A stretch of DNA of 64,000 nucleotides, taken from positions 186,001-250,000 of the forward strand of contig NZ_WTYJ01000002.1 in the NCBI RefSeq assembly GCF_009827305.1, in the 5' to 3' direction. This document shows positions 41,031 through 50,546 of the stretch, piece by piece. The notes under the pieces were generated by a model. The model saw only the letters and a program-made list of their open reading frames with translations, did not search any database and was not told where the DNA came from. A program made the translations under genes and the position numbers. Source of the DNA: Croceibacterium xixiisoli (GTDB lineage: Bacteria > Pseudomonadota > Alphaproteobacteria > Sphingomonadales > Sphingomonadaceae). The stretch's first letter is position 1. Every line of letters starts with the position of its first letter.

Positions 41031-43325
41031 ATGAGCAGGGGTTCTGATCGGTTTGGCGTAGAGGTTGGTGGCGTGCGTTGGCGGCGCTGGCCGTGGTCGC
41101 AGCGGCCAGTGACTCGGCCGAAATTCGACAGCCGCTCTTCCTCCTCCCGCCATGATCCCGACGATCTGGACGATACCGATTTCGCGGATGACGACACCGG
41201 CGCCTGGCGGCAACCGGTCGATGATCGTCCGTGGCACGGCCTCGATCCGATAGACGACCTCCCGCCCGATCGCTGGTCGGGCCGCGACAGCGGACCGGAT
41301 TACGGCCGCGATTACGGCGCCAGCTCTCCCCCTCCTGTCATGCCGCCGGCGGCCAAGTCGCGCAGCCGGCGCTGGCGCTGGGCCGGGCGGATTTCCGCCG
41401 GTGGCCTGCTGCTGCTGTTCCTGCTGATCGGCTGGCTGGCGATCACCGCGCCGCTGTCCAAATCGCTTGAACCGATCGTGCCGCCGCAGATCACCCTGCT
41501 GGCGGCGGATGGCACGCCCATCGCCCGCAATGGCGCGATCGTCGATACGCCGGTCAAGGTGGCCGAACTGCCGCCGCATGTGGCCGAAGCCTTTCTGGCG
41601 ATCGAGGATCGGCGGTTCTATTCGCACTGGGGCGTCGATCCACGCGGCATCGCCCGGGCGGTCTGGGCCAATATGACCGGCGGCCGGCCACAGGGCGGCA
41701 GCACGATTACCCAGCAGCTGGCCAAATTCACCTTCCTCAGCTCCGAACGCAGCCTGACGCGCAAGGCGCGGGAGGCGCTGATCGCCTTCTGGCTGGAAGC
41801 CTGGCTGACCAAGGATGAGATCCTCGAACGCTATCTCTCCAACGCCTATTTCGGGGACAATGTGTATGGGCTGCGCGCCGCATCCATGCATTATTTCTTC
41901 CGCCAGCCGGAAAATCTGAAGCCGGAACAGGCCGCGATGCTGGCCGGGCTGATGCAGGCCCCATCTGCGCTTGCCCCCACCCGCCATTTCGAACGCGCCA
42001 AGAAGCGGATGAAGCTGGTGATCGGGGCCATGGTCGATGCCGGCTATCTGACAGAGGCGGAAGCGGCTGCCCTGCCAATCCCGCGCGTGGATTCGCGCAC
42101 CCGCCGCAATCTGCCCACCGGCACCTATTTCGCCGACTGGGCCCTGCCGGAGGCGCGGCGACTGGGGGAGGGGGGCTATGCCAGCCAGACGCTGACGACC
42201 ACGCTCGATTCCCGGCTGCAGAACATCGCCCGCCGTGTGGTCGATCGCGCGCGGCTGGGCGGGGCGCAGGCGGCGCTGGTGGCGATGCGCCCCAATGGTG
42301 AAGTGGTCGCCATGGTCGGCGGCACCGATTACGCCAAATCCCCCTTCAACCGCGTGACCCAGGCCCAGCGTCAGCCGGGATCGACCTTCAAGCTGTTCGT
42401 CTATCTGGCCGCGATCGAATCCGGCCTGACGCCGCAGGACCGGATCAGCAATGCAGAAATCACCGAAGGCGAATACCGCCCGCGCAATTCGGGTGGCCGC
42501 TATTCGGAAAGCCTGACCCTGGAAGAGGCGTTTGCCCAGTCGAGCAATGTCGCCGCCGTGCGCCTGCTGCAGCAGGTCGGCGGCGATGAGGTGGTCGGCG
42601 CCGCCCGCGAACTGGGGCTGAAGGGGGCGATGGATGCCGATGATCCCAGCCTGGCACTGGGCACCTCCACCATGACGCTGATGGAACTGACCGCCGCCTA
42701 TGCCGGGATCGCCGGCAACAGCTTCCCCGTGGTGCCGCGCGCCTTCAAGGCGCCCGAAGCCGGCTGGTTCGACTGGCTGTGGGGGGATCAGAGCAGCCTG
42801 TCCTCGCGCGAACACGAAGCGATGGAAACCCTGCTGCGCAGCGCCGTGAACAAGGGCACCGGTCGCGCCGCGATCCTGACCGGGCCGAATTTCGGCAAGA
42901 CCGGCACCACGCAGGACAGCCGCGATGCGCTGTTCGTCGGCTATGCTGGCGATCTGGTGGTGGGCGTGTGGATCGGCAATGACGACAATTCGCCGCTCAA
43001 GGGCGTGTCCGGCGGCGGCCTGCCAGCGCAGATCTGGCGCGATTTCATGCAGCAGGCGACCGGCCAGCCGGCCCGCCCCGTGCGCCAGCGGCCAACCCCG
43101 GCCCCGGATCCGAGCGGACCGGTGCAGCCGCAGGATGTGCCAACGCTCGACAATATCCCGCTCGGCGATGACCGCAGCCGCCTCAGCATCGACGGGCAGG
43201 GCGCCACGATCAGCACCGAAGTGCAGGGCGTGCCGGTCGGCGTGCGGATGGATGGCCAGGGTGTGCGGCTGGAGCTGCCGCCCATGGGCGGATCATCCCC
43301 GGCGCCTGCTCAGCAGGGGCCTTGA
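41031..43325 (+). CDS. Class A penicillin-binding protein (PBP1A type)
   Basis: 764 residues. A long acidic cytoplasmic N-terminus precedes one membrane helix (GGLLLLFLLIGWLAI). The glycosyltransferase domain has AFLAIEDRRFYSHWGVDPRG and GGSTITQQLAKF; the transpeptidase domain has the SxxK motif in RQPGSTFKLF, SSN in AQSSNVAAV and KTG in GKTGTTQDSRDALFVGY. It polymerises and cross-links peptidoglycan at the inner membrane. The tail after residue ~690 is Pro/Gly-rich and of low complexity. The repeat element at 43326 begins directly after its stop. Confidence 0.94.
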   Translation: MSRGSDRFGVEVGGVRWRRWPWSQRPVTRPKFDSRSSSSRHDPDDLDDTDFADDDTGAWRQPVDDRPWHGLDPIDDLPPDRWSGRDSGPDYGRDYGASSPPPVMPPAAKSRSRRWRWAGRISAGGLLLLFLLIGWLAITAPLSKSLEPIVPPQITLLAADGTPIARNGAIVDTPVKVAELPPHVAEAFLAIEDRRFYSHWGVDPRGIARAVWANMTGGRPQGGSTITQQLAKFTFLSSERSLTRKAREALIAFWLEAWLTKDEILERYLSNAYFGDNVYGLRAASMHYFFRQPENLKPEQAAMLAGLMQAPSALAPTRHFERAKKRMKLVIGAMVDAGYLTEAEAAALPIPRVDSRTRRNLPTGTYFADWALPEARRLGEGGYASQTLTTTLDSRLQNIARRVVDRARLGGAQAALVAMRPNGEVVAMVGGTDYAKSPFNRVTQAQRQPGSTFKLFVYLAAIESGLTPQDRISNAEITEGEYRPRNSGGRYSESLTLEEAFAQSSNVAAVRLLQQVGGDEVVGAARELGLKGAMDADDPSLALGTSTMTLMELTAAYAGIAGNSFPVVPRAFKAPEAGWFDWLWGDQSSLSSREHEAMETLLRSAVNKGTGRAAILTGPNFGKTGTTQDSRDALFVGYAGDLVVGVWIGNDDNSPLKGVSGGGLPAQIWRDFMQQATGQPARPVRQRPTPAPDPSGPVQPQDVPTLDNIPLGDDRSRLSIDGQGATISTEVQGVPVGVRMDGQGVRLELPPMGGSSPAPAQQGP

Positions 43326-43422
43326 GCAATTTCTAAGCAGGTGGAATCACCTGCTGACTCGGAAATTGCGGTAAACAAAAGAAAATAGAGCGGCGATCCG
43401 ATGCAATCGGATCGCCGCTCTA
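43326..43422 (+). repeat. Two-hairpin dispersed repeat, family A copy 1
   Basis: GCAATTTC pairs with GAAATTGC around an inner stem AGCAGGTG-GAAT-CACCTGCT. After a linker AAACAAAAGAAAAT comes GAGCGGCGATCCGAT-GCA- followed by its perfect complement. It starts immediately after the PBP stop and ends before the convergent truA stop, so it could also act as a two-way terminator. Related copies lie at 52935, 60968 and 61774. Confidence 0.85.
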
Positions 43423-43438
43423 ATCGCAATTCCGGCTG

Positions 43439-44185
43439 TCAGTCGTCGGGATAGATGGCAGCCAGGAAATAGAGCCCGTCCGGCGGGGCATTGTGCCCCA
43501 ATTGCTGCCGGTCGCGCGCGGCCAGCGCCTGCGCCACCTGCTCCTCGCGCCAGCGCCCCAGCCCGACCATGGCCAGCGTGCCCACCATGGACCGCACCTG
43601 ATGGTGCAGGAAACTGCGCGCATCGGCCTCCACGATCACCATCTCCCCCTCGCGCCGCACATCCAGCCGGTCGAGCGATTTGACCGGGTCGGCCGCCTGG
43701 CAATGGGCCGAACGGAAGGTGGTGAAATCATGATGCCCGACCAGATGCTGCGCCGCGCGGTGCATCGCCTTGGCATCCAGCGGCCGCGTCACCAGCCACT
43801 CGCGCCCCCGGGTCAGCGTCAGCGGCGCCCGGCGATTGCGGATCAGATAGCGATAGCGCCGCCCCACGCAGGAAAACCGCGCATGCCAATCATCCGCCAC
43901 CACCTCACACGCGGTCACCGCCACGGGATCGGGCCGCAGCTTGGCATTGAGCCCTTCCATCAGGCGGAACGGATCGAACAGCTTCTCCAGATCGAAATGG
44001 CTGCGCATGGCCAGCGCATGCACCCCGCTGTCGGTCCGCCCGGCACTGTGCAGGATCACTTGTTCCCCGGTAATGGCCAGGGCGGCGTCTTCCACCGCCT
44101 GCTGCACGCTGGGGCCATGATCCTGCCGCTGCAACCCCATGAAGGGGCCGCCGTCGAATTCGATGGTAAGGGCAAAGCGGGTCAT
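43439..44185 (-). CDS. truA: tRNA pseudouridine(38-40) synthase
   Basis: 248 residues. [18 protein letters not shown], the catalytic [10 protein letters not shown] with its aspartate, [15 protein letters not shown] and [19 protein letters not shown] are all in place. The enzyme converts uridines 38-40 in the anticodon arm of tRNAs. An in-frame upstream extension to 44221 exists but ATG 44185 fits the family. It follows fmt on the same strand after a 258-bp gap that holds an inverted repeat. Confidence 0.97.
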   Translation of the reverse strand: MTRFALTIEFDGGPFMGLQRQDHGPSVQQAVEDAALAITGEQVILHSAGRTDSGVHALAMRSHFDLEKLFDPFRLMEGLNAKLRPDPVAVTACEVVADDWHARFSCVGRRYRYLIRNRRAPLTLTRGREWLVTRPLDAKAMHRAAQHLVGHHDFTTFRSAHCQAADPVKSLDRLDVRREGEMVIVEADARSFLHHQVRSMVGTLAMVGLGRWREEQVAQALAARDRQQLGHNAPPDGLYFLAAIYPDD

Positions 44186-44273
44186 CGTGCGCTCCCTGAA
44201 CCGACGGCGAGTTTTGGACAAGAGGGCAGGCTGATCAGCGCGCCATCAGCCCAAGCCGTCACCTCTCAATCCC

Positions 44274-44416
44274 GTCATGCTGGACTTGATTCAGCATCCA
44301 TGTGTGGTTCTGCACGGAGCAAGCAGCCGACGCGCCTCACAAGCCGCCGAGTGCGCGCCCAAATCGCAGCCACCGCGCCAGCCGCGCAATGGATTCCGGA
44401 TCAAGTCCGGAATGAC
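44274..44416. repeat. Long inverted repeat, family B copy 2
   Basis: Left arm GTCATGCTGGACTTGATTC continuing into AGCATCCATG; right arm ATGGATTCCGGATCAAGTCC then GGAATGAC. It sits between fmt and truA. Arms match the copy at 15374-15526; the centre differs. No open frame or transposase is inside. Confidence 0.78.
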
Positions 44417-44443
44417 GAGGGAAGCGGCGGGTGCGACCACCGC

Positions 44444-45349
44444 TTACCGCAACACCGTCCCCACCGGCACCGGCTTCCCGCGCAGGAAATCCGCTGCGCT
44501 CATCGCCGGCTTGCCCGCCCGCTGCAGCATCACCGGGCGTAGCGAGGCGTCGCCGCAGGCAATGGTGAAATCCGCGTCCAGCACCGTGCCCGGCGCGCCA
44601 TTGACGCCGATCACATGCGCGCGCAGCAGCTTTATCCGCTCGCCATCCAATTCGAACCAGGATCCGGGGAAGGGGGCAAAGGCGCGGGTTTCGCGTTCCA
44701 GCAGCTCGGCCGGCTTGTGCCAGTCCAGCCGGGTTTCGCCCTTGTCGATCTTGGCCGCATAATTGGCCTCCCGCTCTTCCTGCGGCTCGGGGCGCAGATG
44801 ATTCACATCAGCCAGCGTATCGACCATCAGCTTCGCGCCCATGTCCGCCAGCACTTCATGCAGTTCGCCGCTGGTGCGGTCTTCCACCTGCAACCGCGCG
44901 CGCGCCAGCATCGGGCCGGTGTCCAGCCCCTGTTCCATCTGCATGATGGTGATGCCCGTCACCGGATCGCCGGACAGGATCGACCGCTGGATCGGCGCCG
45001 CCCCGCGCCAGCGCGGCAGCAGCGATGCATGCACATTGAAACAGCCCAGCCGGGGCGCCTGCAGCACGGGCAGTGGCAGGATCAGCCCATAGGCGACCAC
45101 CACGGCGGCATCGGCCTCCAGCGCCAGGAAATCGGCCTGCGCCTCTGCATCGCGCAGGCTGGCGGGGTGGCGCACCATCAGCCCCAGTCCCTCGGCCGCG
45201 CGGTGCACGGGGGTGGGCTGCAATTGCTTGCCCCGGCCGGCGCGGCGCGGCGGCTGCGAATAGACCGCGATGATCTCATGCCCGGCCGCATGCAGCGCGC
45301 GCAGCGTCGGCACGGAAAAATCGGGCGTGCCCATGAAGATGATGCGCAT
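44444..45349 (-). CDS. fmt: Methionyl-tRNA formyltransferase
   Basis: 301 residues, full length. [40 protein letters not shown] and [20 protein letters not shown] are the formyl-folate binding and catalytic segments. It formylates initiator Met-tRNA. The next gene downstream, truA, is a frequent partner, and def is nearby at 46540. Divergent from recR with a 45-bp gap. Confidence 0.97.
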   Translation of the reverse strand: MRIIFMGTPDFSVPTLRALHAAGHEIIAVYSQPPRRAGRGKQLQPTPVHRAAEGLGLMVRHPASLRDAEAQADFLALEADAAVVVAYGLILPLPVLQAPRLGCFNVHASLLPRWRGAAPIQRSILSGDPVTGITIMQMEQGLDTGPMLARARLQVEDRTSGELHEVLADMGAKLMVDTLADVNHLRPEPQEEREANYAAKIDKGETRLDWHKPAELLERETRAFAPFPGSWFELDGERIKLLRAHVIGVNGAPGTVLDADFTIACGDASLRPVMLQRAGKPAMSAADFLRGKPVPVGTVLR

Positions 45350-45394
45350 GTCCCGCCCTTTCTATCTCTCGCAACTGGCCCTATCTGGCGCAGC

Positions 45395-45991
45395 ATGGCA
45401 TCGCAAGAGATCGAAGCGCTCAGCGCGGCATTGGCCCGGCTTCCCGGATTGGGCCCGCGTTCGGCCCGACGCGCGGTGCTGTGGCTGGTCAAGCGGCGCG
45501 AAACCGCGCTGGTGCAATTGCTCGATGCGCTGGCCGCCGTGCGCGAAACGCTGGTCGAATGCCAGACCTGCGGCAATGTCGATACGCAGAACCCCTGCGG
45601 CATCTGTGCCGATCCGCGGCGGGACCGGCGCCAGCTCTGCGTGGTGGAAGATGTCGCCGATCTCTGGGCGCTGGACCGCGCGCGGCTGTTCGCCGGGCAA
45701 TATCACGTGCTTGGCGGGCGCCTGTCTGCGCTAGAAGGCGTCCGGCCCGAAGATCTGTCGATCCCTGCGCTGCTGGCCCGGGTGGAACAGGGCGGGGTGG
45801 ATGAAGTGGTGCTGGCGATGAACGCCACGCTGGAAGGGCAGACCACCGCCCATTATCTGGCCGAACGGCTGGAGGCTTTCCCCGTGCGCATCACCCAGCT
45901 CGCTCATGGCCTGCCGGTCGGCGGGGAACTGGATTATCTCGACGAAGGGACGCTGGCCCAGGCCCTGCGTGCCCGTCGCCCGATCAGCTAG
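45395..45991 (+). CDS. recR: Recombination mediator RecR
   Basis: 198 residues. Helix-hairpin-helix [20 protein letters not shown], the four-cysteine zinc finger [18 protein letters not shown], and the Toprim segment [18 protein letters not shown] with [15 protein letters not shown]. With RecF/RecO it loads RecA at gaps. ATG 45395 is chosen; the long upstream frame lies in fmt antisense. Confidence 0.97.
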   Translation: MASQEIEALSAALARLPGLGPRSARRAVLWLVKRRETALVQLLDALAAVRETLVECQTCGNVDTQNPCGICADPRRDRRQLCVVEDVADLWALDRARLFAGQYHVLGGRLSALEGVRPEDLSIPALLARVEQGGVDEVVLAMNATLEGQTTAHYLAERLEAFPVRITQLAHGLPVGGELDYLDEGTLAQALRARRPIS

Positions 45992-46000
45992 AGCCGCCGA

Positions 46001-46390
46001 TCAACGGGACCGGTCTTCCATGATGGTTTCGGTGTGCAGCACGCATTTCCAGGCCGAACCATCACTCACCCAGGTGGTGGCATCCGCGCATGTCAGATCC
46101 ATCGGTCTGCCATCCATGTCCCCTCGCTGGTTCACGGTGTAAGCGATCACCGCGGTGTCATCCTTGGGGAAGATCACCTGGATGGCGCTGAAGCTGAATG
46201 TCTCCAGGCTCCAATTGCCCTGTTCGGTCATCGCCTCATAGGCGGCCGGATCGATCAGCATCGATCCCTGCGGCCCGGTGATCAGGCATTCCTCGGCGAT
46301 CAGCGCCTTGGCCGATGCCGCATCCTTGTCGACCATGGATTGCCAGAAGCGGGTTTCCAGATCGATGATCGTCTTGGACTGCTGGGCCAT
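46001..46390 (-). CDS. Nuclear transport factor 2-like (SnoaL/DUF4440) protein
   Basis: 129 residues from ATG 46390 with GGAG upstream. KTIIDLETRFWQSMVDKDAA, LIDPAAYEAMTEQGNW and ATTWVSDGSAWKCVLHTETI match the small cone-shaped NTF2-like fold. Members range from enzymes to ligand binders, so the role is open. It converges with recR by 9 bp and is divergent from def. Confidence 0.82.
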   Translation of the reverse strand: MAQQSKTIIDLETRFWQSMVDKDAASAKALIAEECLITGPQGSMLIDPAAYEAMTEQGNWSLETFSFSAIQVIFPKDDTAVIAYTVNQRGDMDGRPMDLTCADATTWVSDGSAWKCVLHTETIMEDRSR

Positions 46391-46539
46391 TGTCAGGCTC
46401 CTTTCCCAATGTGTCCGGATCTCGCGCCGGCCTGCCCGATCAACAAGGGTGTGGCCTGCCGGTTCCGCTCCGGCGCCGTCCTTGGGGCCGGGTGCAACAG
46501 CATCTTGCAGCGGGGGGGAGAGGCGCCTATTTCGCACCC

Positions 46540-47109
46540 ATGGCCATTCATGAAATCCTCGAAGTGCCGGATGCCCGGCTCAAGACCGTGTCCAAGCCGG
46601 TTGTCGACTTCAACGACGAGCTCAAGGCGCTGGTCGCCGACATGTTCGACACGATGTATGCCGCCCATGGCATCGGGCTTGCCGCGATCCAGATCGGCAT
46701 CCCCTTGCGCCTGCTGGTGATTGATCTGCAGCCGGAAGATCCCGATGCGGAACCCGAAGCCTGCCATGAACATGGCGGCCATCACCACACGCATCAGCCG
46801 ACGAAGAAGGAACCACGGGTTTTCGTGAACCCCGAGATTCTGGATCCGAGCGAAGAGCAGATCACCTATCAGGAAGGTTGCCTCTCCGTGCCGGAGATAT
46901 TTGCGGACGTCGACCGTCCCGGCCGCTGCCGCGTGCGCTGGCAGGATGTCGACGGCAATCTCCACGAAGAGGAAATGGAAGGCCTGATGGCCATCTGCAT
47001 CCAGCATGAAATGGACCATCTCGAAGGGGTTCTGTTCATTGACCACCTCAGCCGGCTGAAGCGCAGCATGGCGCTCAAGAAGCTGGACAAGCTGCGCAAG
47101 GCAGCCTGA
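46540..47109 (+). CDS. def: Peptide deformylase with histidine-rich insertion
   Basis: 189 residues. The three catalytic motifs are GIGLAAIQIG, EGCLSVPEIF and QHEMDHLEGVLF. The enzyme removes formyl from nascent N-terminal Met. Between motifs 1 and 2 is an unusual His/Glu-rich insertion, EACHEHGGHHHTHQPTKK, that could bind metal. fmt lies 1.2 kb away on the other strand. A very strong two-way terminator follows 21 bp after the stop. Confidence 0.97.
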   Translation: MAIHEILEVPDARLKTVSKPVVDFNDELKALVADMFDTMYAAHGIGLAAIQIGIPLRLLVIDLQPEDPDAEPEACHEHGGHHHTHQPTKKEPRVFVNPEILDPSEEQITYQEGCLSVPEIFADVDRPGRCRVRWQDVDGNLHEEEMEGLMAICIQHEMDHLEGVLFIDHLSRLKRSMALKKLDKLRKAA

Positions 47110-47130
47110 CGGTTCCAAGGTAACCCGGAC

Positions 47131-47170
47131 GCAAAAAGGGCGCGGAGCGATGGCTCCGCGCCCTTTTTGC
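47131..47170. terminator. Bidirectional terminator between def and the secreted-protein gene
   Basis: A perfect 18-bp stem: GCAAAAAGGGCGCGGAGC at 47131-47148 with its complement at 47153-47170 around GATG. A-runs and T-runs flank both sides, so it works in both directions for the convergent genes ending at 47109 and 47214. Confidence 0.92.
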
Positions 47171-47213
47171 TGAGACTGCCCCATCCGGTGAAGATGGGGC
47201 AGCGATCAGGCCA

Positions 47214-48422
47214 TTACTGCTGCGGCCGGGGCGGGCGGGGGCCCAGGGCCGGGTCGAAGTCGAACACTTCGGCAAAGCGTGCGCGATCGTCGACCGCATC
47301 GGCCTCCTTGGTGCCGGCCGCGACATTGGCGCGTTCGGCGCGCGATGCGGTGATGTAGTCGCGCACCGCCTTGTTGCCTTCGTGGCAGGCGTATTCGAAG
47401 AATTCATAATCGTCGTCACGGGCCCATTCCAGACGCGCAGTCCAGGGCTGGGTGTAGACTTCGGGATCCGAATAGGTGACTTCATAGACGATCGAATTCT
47501 CGCCCGTGCGGGTGATCCGTTCGACCATCTTGGCCTGCGTGCTCATCGGAATGGTGTTGAACGGCGGCACCGCCTGGGTGGCCATGTTCAGCGGGGATGA
47601 TGAGCGGGCATAGGCATCCTGCGACACGCTGTCGCCGGATTTGATATTGGTGGTTTCCACCACCAGCGTCTTGCCTTCCCAGCGGCCACGGCTGTTGCCC
47701 ATCCAGCCTTCGACATTGCCGGGCCAGTGCGGCATGTCGCCGATCGGGATCACGCGCGTGCCCAGCATTTCCAGTGCCAGCACGACATAGCCGGGCGACT
47801 GGAAGATGCGGATGCCGTTGTTGTAGCGGAACGGGAACATCGATGCCGGGAAACCGCGCGAAATGCAGCGATCCCAGCTGTCGAAATCCGTCACCCAGTC
47901 ATAATGCTGGCCCGGGACCCAGCCCGAACGACCGGCCTTGTACAGCTCTTCGCCCTTGGGAGTCAGCGGGGGCAGGCGGCCATTGGCCGGGCTGACCAGC
48001 ATCGATGTGCGATGGCCGAAATCCGAATCGCGCACCCAGGCGGTCAGACCTTCGGTGCCCGGCGCGCTGACGCCTTCGCCTTCGCCGAAATTGCCATCCT
48101 GGCGCTGGGCGAATTCCAGCCGGCGGGCGAATTCTTCATCGGTCACATAGACGCGATTGCCATAGGCTTCCGGCCGTTCGAACACGATCTTGATATTGTT
48201 GATATATTCGATCTGCCAGGTCGCGCTGAGGTCGTAATCGCCCCATGCGGTCTTTTCCGGCGTGTAATCGGTCGGCACCGGCGGCAGTTGCGTCAGATCG
48301 GCCGGACGTTCCTGCGCCATGGCGCCGGCCGGCAGCAGGGCCAATGTGGCAGCGGCGGCAATGGCCGCAATGGCAGAGGTAAGCTGCCGCGAATGGATGC
48401 GTAAAGCCGTCTGGCGTTTCAT
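47214..48422 (-). CDS. Secreted protein, third WxGxTLVV/PWT paralogue
   Basis: 402 residues with signal peptide ALLPAGAMAQE. WEGKTLVVETTNIKSGDSVS and YSDPEVYTQPWTARLEWARD align with the two secreted proteins encoded at 19431-21304. It is longer and has an extra N-terminal part (YDLSATWQIEYINNIKIVFE) and a proline-rich tail. No DUF6152 or TonB receptor gene is adjacent; it stands alone between terminators. A shared periplasmic function with the other paralogues is inference. Confidence 0.75.
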   Translation of the reverse strand: MKRQTALRIHSRQLTSAIAAIAAAATLALLPAGAMAQERPADLTQLPPVPTDYTPEKTAWGDYDLSATWQIEYINNIKIVFERPEAYGNRVYVTDEEFARRLEFAQRQDGNFGEGEGVSAPGTEGLTAWVRDSDFGHRTSMLVSPANGRLPPLTPKGEELYKAGRSGWVPGQHYDWVTDFDSWDRCISRGFPASMFPFRYNNGIRIFQSPGYVVLALEMLGTRVIPIGDMPHWPGNVEGWMGNSRGRWEGKTLVVETTNIKSGDSVSQDAYARSSSPLNMATQAVPPFNTIPMSTQAKMVERITRTGENSIVYEVTYSDPEVYTQPWTARLEWARDDDYEFFEYACHEGNKAVRDYITASRAERANVAAGTKEADAVDDRARFAEVFDFDPALGPRPPRPQQ

Positions 48423-48568
48423 GCCCTTCAATCTCCCCAGAGCTGTTCGTCCGGCCTTCTCAGGGGCCGGGTCTCGCCGCGACCTTAGTTTCCAAGGGGC
48501 ATGTTTTGCAAGCAATGTTGACTCTGCCCAAATGGAAAATGAACCGCGGCGCAGGGTGCCCAAACGAA

Positions 48569-48594
48569 AAAGGCCGCCCGGTGGGGCGGCCTTT
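48569..48594 (-). terminator. Terminator downstream of fhs
   Basis: AAAGGCCGCCC and GGGCGGCCTTT form the stem around a 4-nt loop. On the minus strand it is followed by five T residues, 44 bp after the fhs stop. Confidence 0.88.
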
Positions 48595-48637
48595 CCGTGT
48601 TCACATCGATCCTGGCCCGCAGGCCGGGATCAGCCGA

Positions 48638-50302
48638 TCAGAACAGACCTTCGATCTGGCCATTGTCGTCCAGATAGATGTTTTCCGCGCTCGGGATCTT
48701 GGGCAGGCCCGGCATGGTCATGATTTCACCGCAGATCGCGACGACGAAGCCGGCACCGGCCGACAGGCGTACTTCGCGAATGGCGATTTCATGGCCTTCC
48801 GGCGCGCCCAGCTGCGTGGGATCGGTGGAGAAGCTGTACTGAGTCTTCGCCATGCAGACCGGGAAGTGGCCATAGCCCATCTCTTCCCACTGCTTCAGCT
48901 GGCTGCGAACCGATGCCGGGATGGCGACATTGGCTGCACGGTAGATTTCGGTCGCGATCGTGGTGATCTTGTCCGCCAGGCCCATTTCCGAAGGATAGAG
49001 CGGCTTGAAATCGGGTGCGCCGGCATCGGCCTTGGCGGCAACGATCTTGGCCAGTTCTTCCGCGCCGGCGCTGCCGTCGGCCCAGTGCTTGCAGATCACG
49101 GCATCGGCGCCGAACGATTCTGCCATTTCCTTGATCACGGCCAGTTCTTCATCGGTGTCGAGGTAGAAGTGGTTGATCGCGATGGTCGGGGTCACGCCGA
49201 ACTTCTTCACGTTTTCGATGTGGCGCTTCAGATTGACCGAACCCTTGCGGACGGCGTCCACATTCGGTTCGCCCAGATCCTTCTTGGCCACGCCGCCGTT
49301 CATCTTCAGCGCGCGCACGGTAGCAACCAGCACGACGGCGTCGGGCGTGAAGCCGGCAGCGCGGCACTTGATGTCCATGAACTTTTCAGCGCCCAGATCG
49401 GCGCCGAAGCCGGCTTCGGTCACCACGTAATCGGCCATCTTCAGCGCGGTGCTGGTGGCGATCACGGAGTTGCAGCCATGGGCGATGTTGGCGAAGGGAC
49501 CGCCGTGCAGGAAGGCCGGGTTGTTTTCCAGCGTCTGCACCAGGTTCGGCAGGATGGCATCCTTCAGCAGCACGGTCATCGCGCTGTCGGCCTTCACGTC
49601 GCGGCAGAAGACCGGGGTCTTGTCGCGGCGGTAACCGATGATGATGTCGCCCATGCGCTTCTGCAGATCGGCCAGGTCGGTGGCCAGGCACAGGATCGCC
49701 ATGATTTCCGAAGCAACGGTGATGTCGAAACCGGTTTCACGCGGGAAGCCGTTGGACACGCCGCCCAGCGGGCCCACGATCTGGCGCAGCGCGCGATCGT
49801 TCATGTCCAGCACCCGGCGCCAGGTGACGCGGCGCAGATCGATTTCGAGCGTGTTGCCCCAATAGATGTGGTTGTCGATCATCGCGCTCAGCAGGTTGTG
49901 CGCGCTGGTGATGGCGTGGAAGTCACCCGTGAAGTGCAGGTTGATTTCATCCATCGGCATGACCTGGCTCTTGCCGCCGCCGGCGCCGCCGCCCTTGACG
50001 CCGAAGCACGGGCCAAGGCTGGGTTCGCGCAGGCACAGCAGTGCCTTCTTGCCGATGCGGTGCAGGGCGTCAGACAGACCGACCGAGGTCGTGGTCTTGC
50101 CTTCGCCGGCCGGAGTCGGGTTGATTGCGGTGACGAGGATCAGCTTGCCCTGCTTGTCGCCGGTCTGCAGCAGATCGCGGTCGATCTTGGCCTTGTACTT
50201 GCCATAGGGGATCAGCGCTTCGTCAGGAACGCCGGCATTCTTCGCGACGTCGGTGATCGGGATCAGCGTTGCCTGGCGGGCAATCTCGATATCAGTAGGC
50301 AT
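48638..50302 (-). CDS. fhs: Formate-tetrahydrofolate ligase
   Basis: 554 residues. The P-loop [20 protein letters not shown] and the folate-binding region [19 protein letters not shown] are present, with [16 protein letters not shown] and [20 protein letters not shown]. It makes 10-formyl-THF from formate and ATP, useful when formate is released by demethylation or glycine/serine turnover. GAGGA precedes ATG 50302. It is divergent from rmuC across 244 bp. Confidence 0.97.
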   Translation of the reverse strand: MPTDIEIARQATLIPITDVAKNAGVPDEALIPYGKYKAKIDRDLLQTGDKQGKLILVTAINPTPAGEGKTTTSVGLSDALHRIGKKALLCLREPSLGPCFGVKGGGAGGGKSQVMPMDEINLHFTGDFHAITSAHNLLSAMIDNHIYWGNTLEIDLRRVTWRRVLDMNDRALRQIVGPLGGVSNGFPRETGFDITVASEIMAILCLATDLADLQKRMGDIIIGYRRDKTPVFCRDVKADSAMTVLLKDAILPNLVQTLENNPAFLHGGPFANIAHGCNSVIATSTALKMADYVVTEAGFGADLGAEKFMDIKCRAAGFTPDAVVLVATVRALKMNGGVAKKDLGEPNVDAVRKGSVNLKRHIENVKKFGVTPTIAINHFYLDTDEELAVIKEMAESFGADAVICKHWADGSAGAEELAKIVAAKADAGAPDFKPLYPSEMGLADKITTIATEIYRAANVAIPASVRSQLKQWEEMGYGHFPVCMAKTQYSFSTDPTQLGAPEGHEIAIREVRLSAGAGFVVAICGEIMTMPGLPKIPSAENIYLDDNGQIEGLF

Positions 50303-50390
50303 AGATATCCTCTTCCGGTTGTGGCGTTCGCCCGGAGCCCCCGGGCGTAACGATCTGCTTTTTTCACAATTACGAAATTTTCGCAATCAC

Positions 50391-50415
50391 GAATTGTAAG
50401 TAACCCATACAATTC
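50391..50415. promoter_or_regulatory. Inverted repeat in the fhs-rmuC gap
   Basis: GAATTGT at 50391-50397 and ACAATTC at 50409-50415 form 7-bp arms with an 11-bp spacer in an AT-rich stretch between the divergent genes fhs and rmuC. It could be an operator, but nothing identifies the regulator. Confidence 0.3.
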
Positions 50416-50546
50416 TTTCGCCGTGATGCTCAAGCCTGATTCTTGCGCGCGTGTGACACAGGGAAGGGGATTGTTTCGCCACTGCCCTTGTGCGCTTTCC
50501 GCCGTACAGATACGTTCGCTCTTCGTTCCGGATCTGGAGATGTGCC

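Noticed and set aside
50303-50546. Possible folate riboswitch before fhs
   Set aside because: The leader is short and AT-rich and shows none of the conserved pieces of known THF riboswitches; only a weak inverted repeat is seen.
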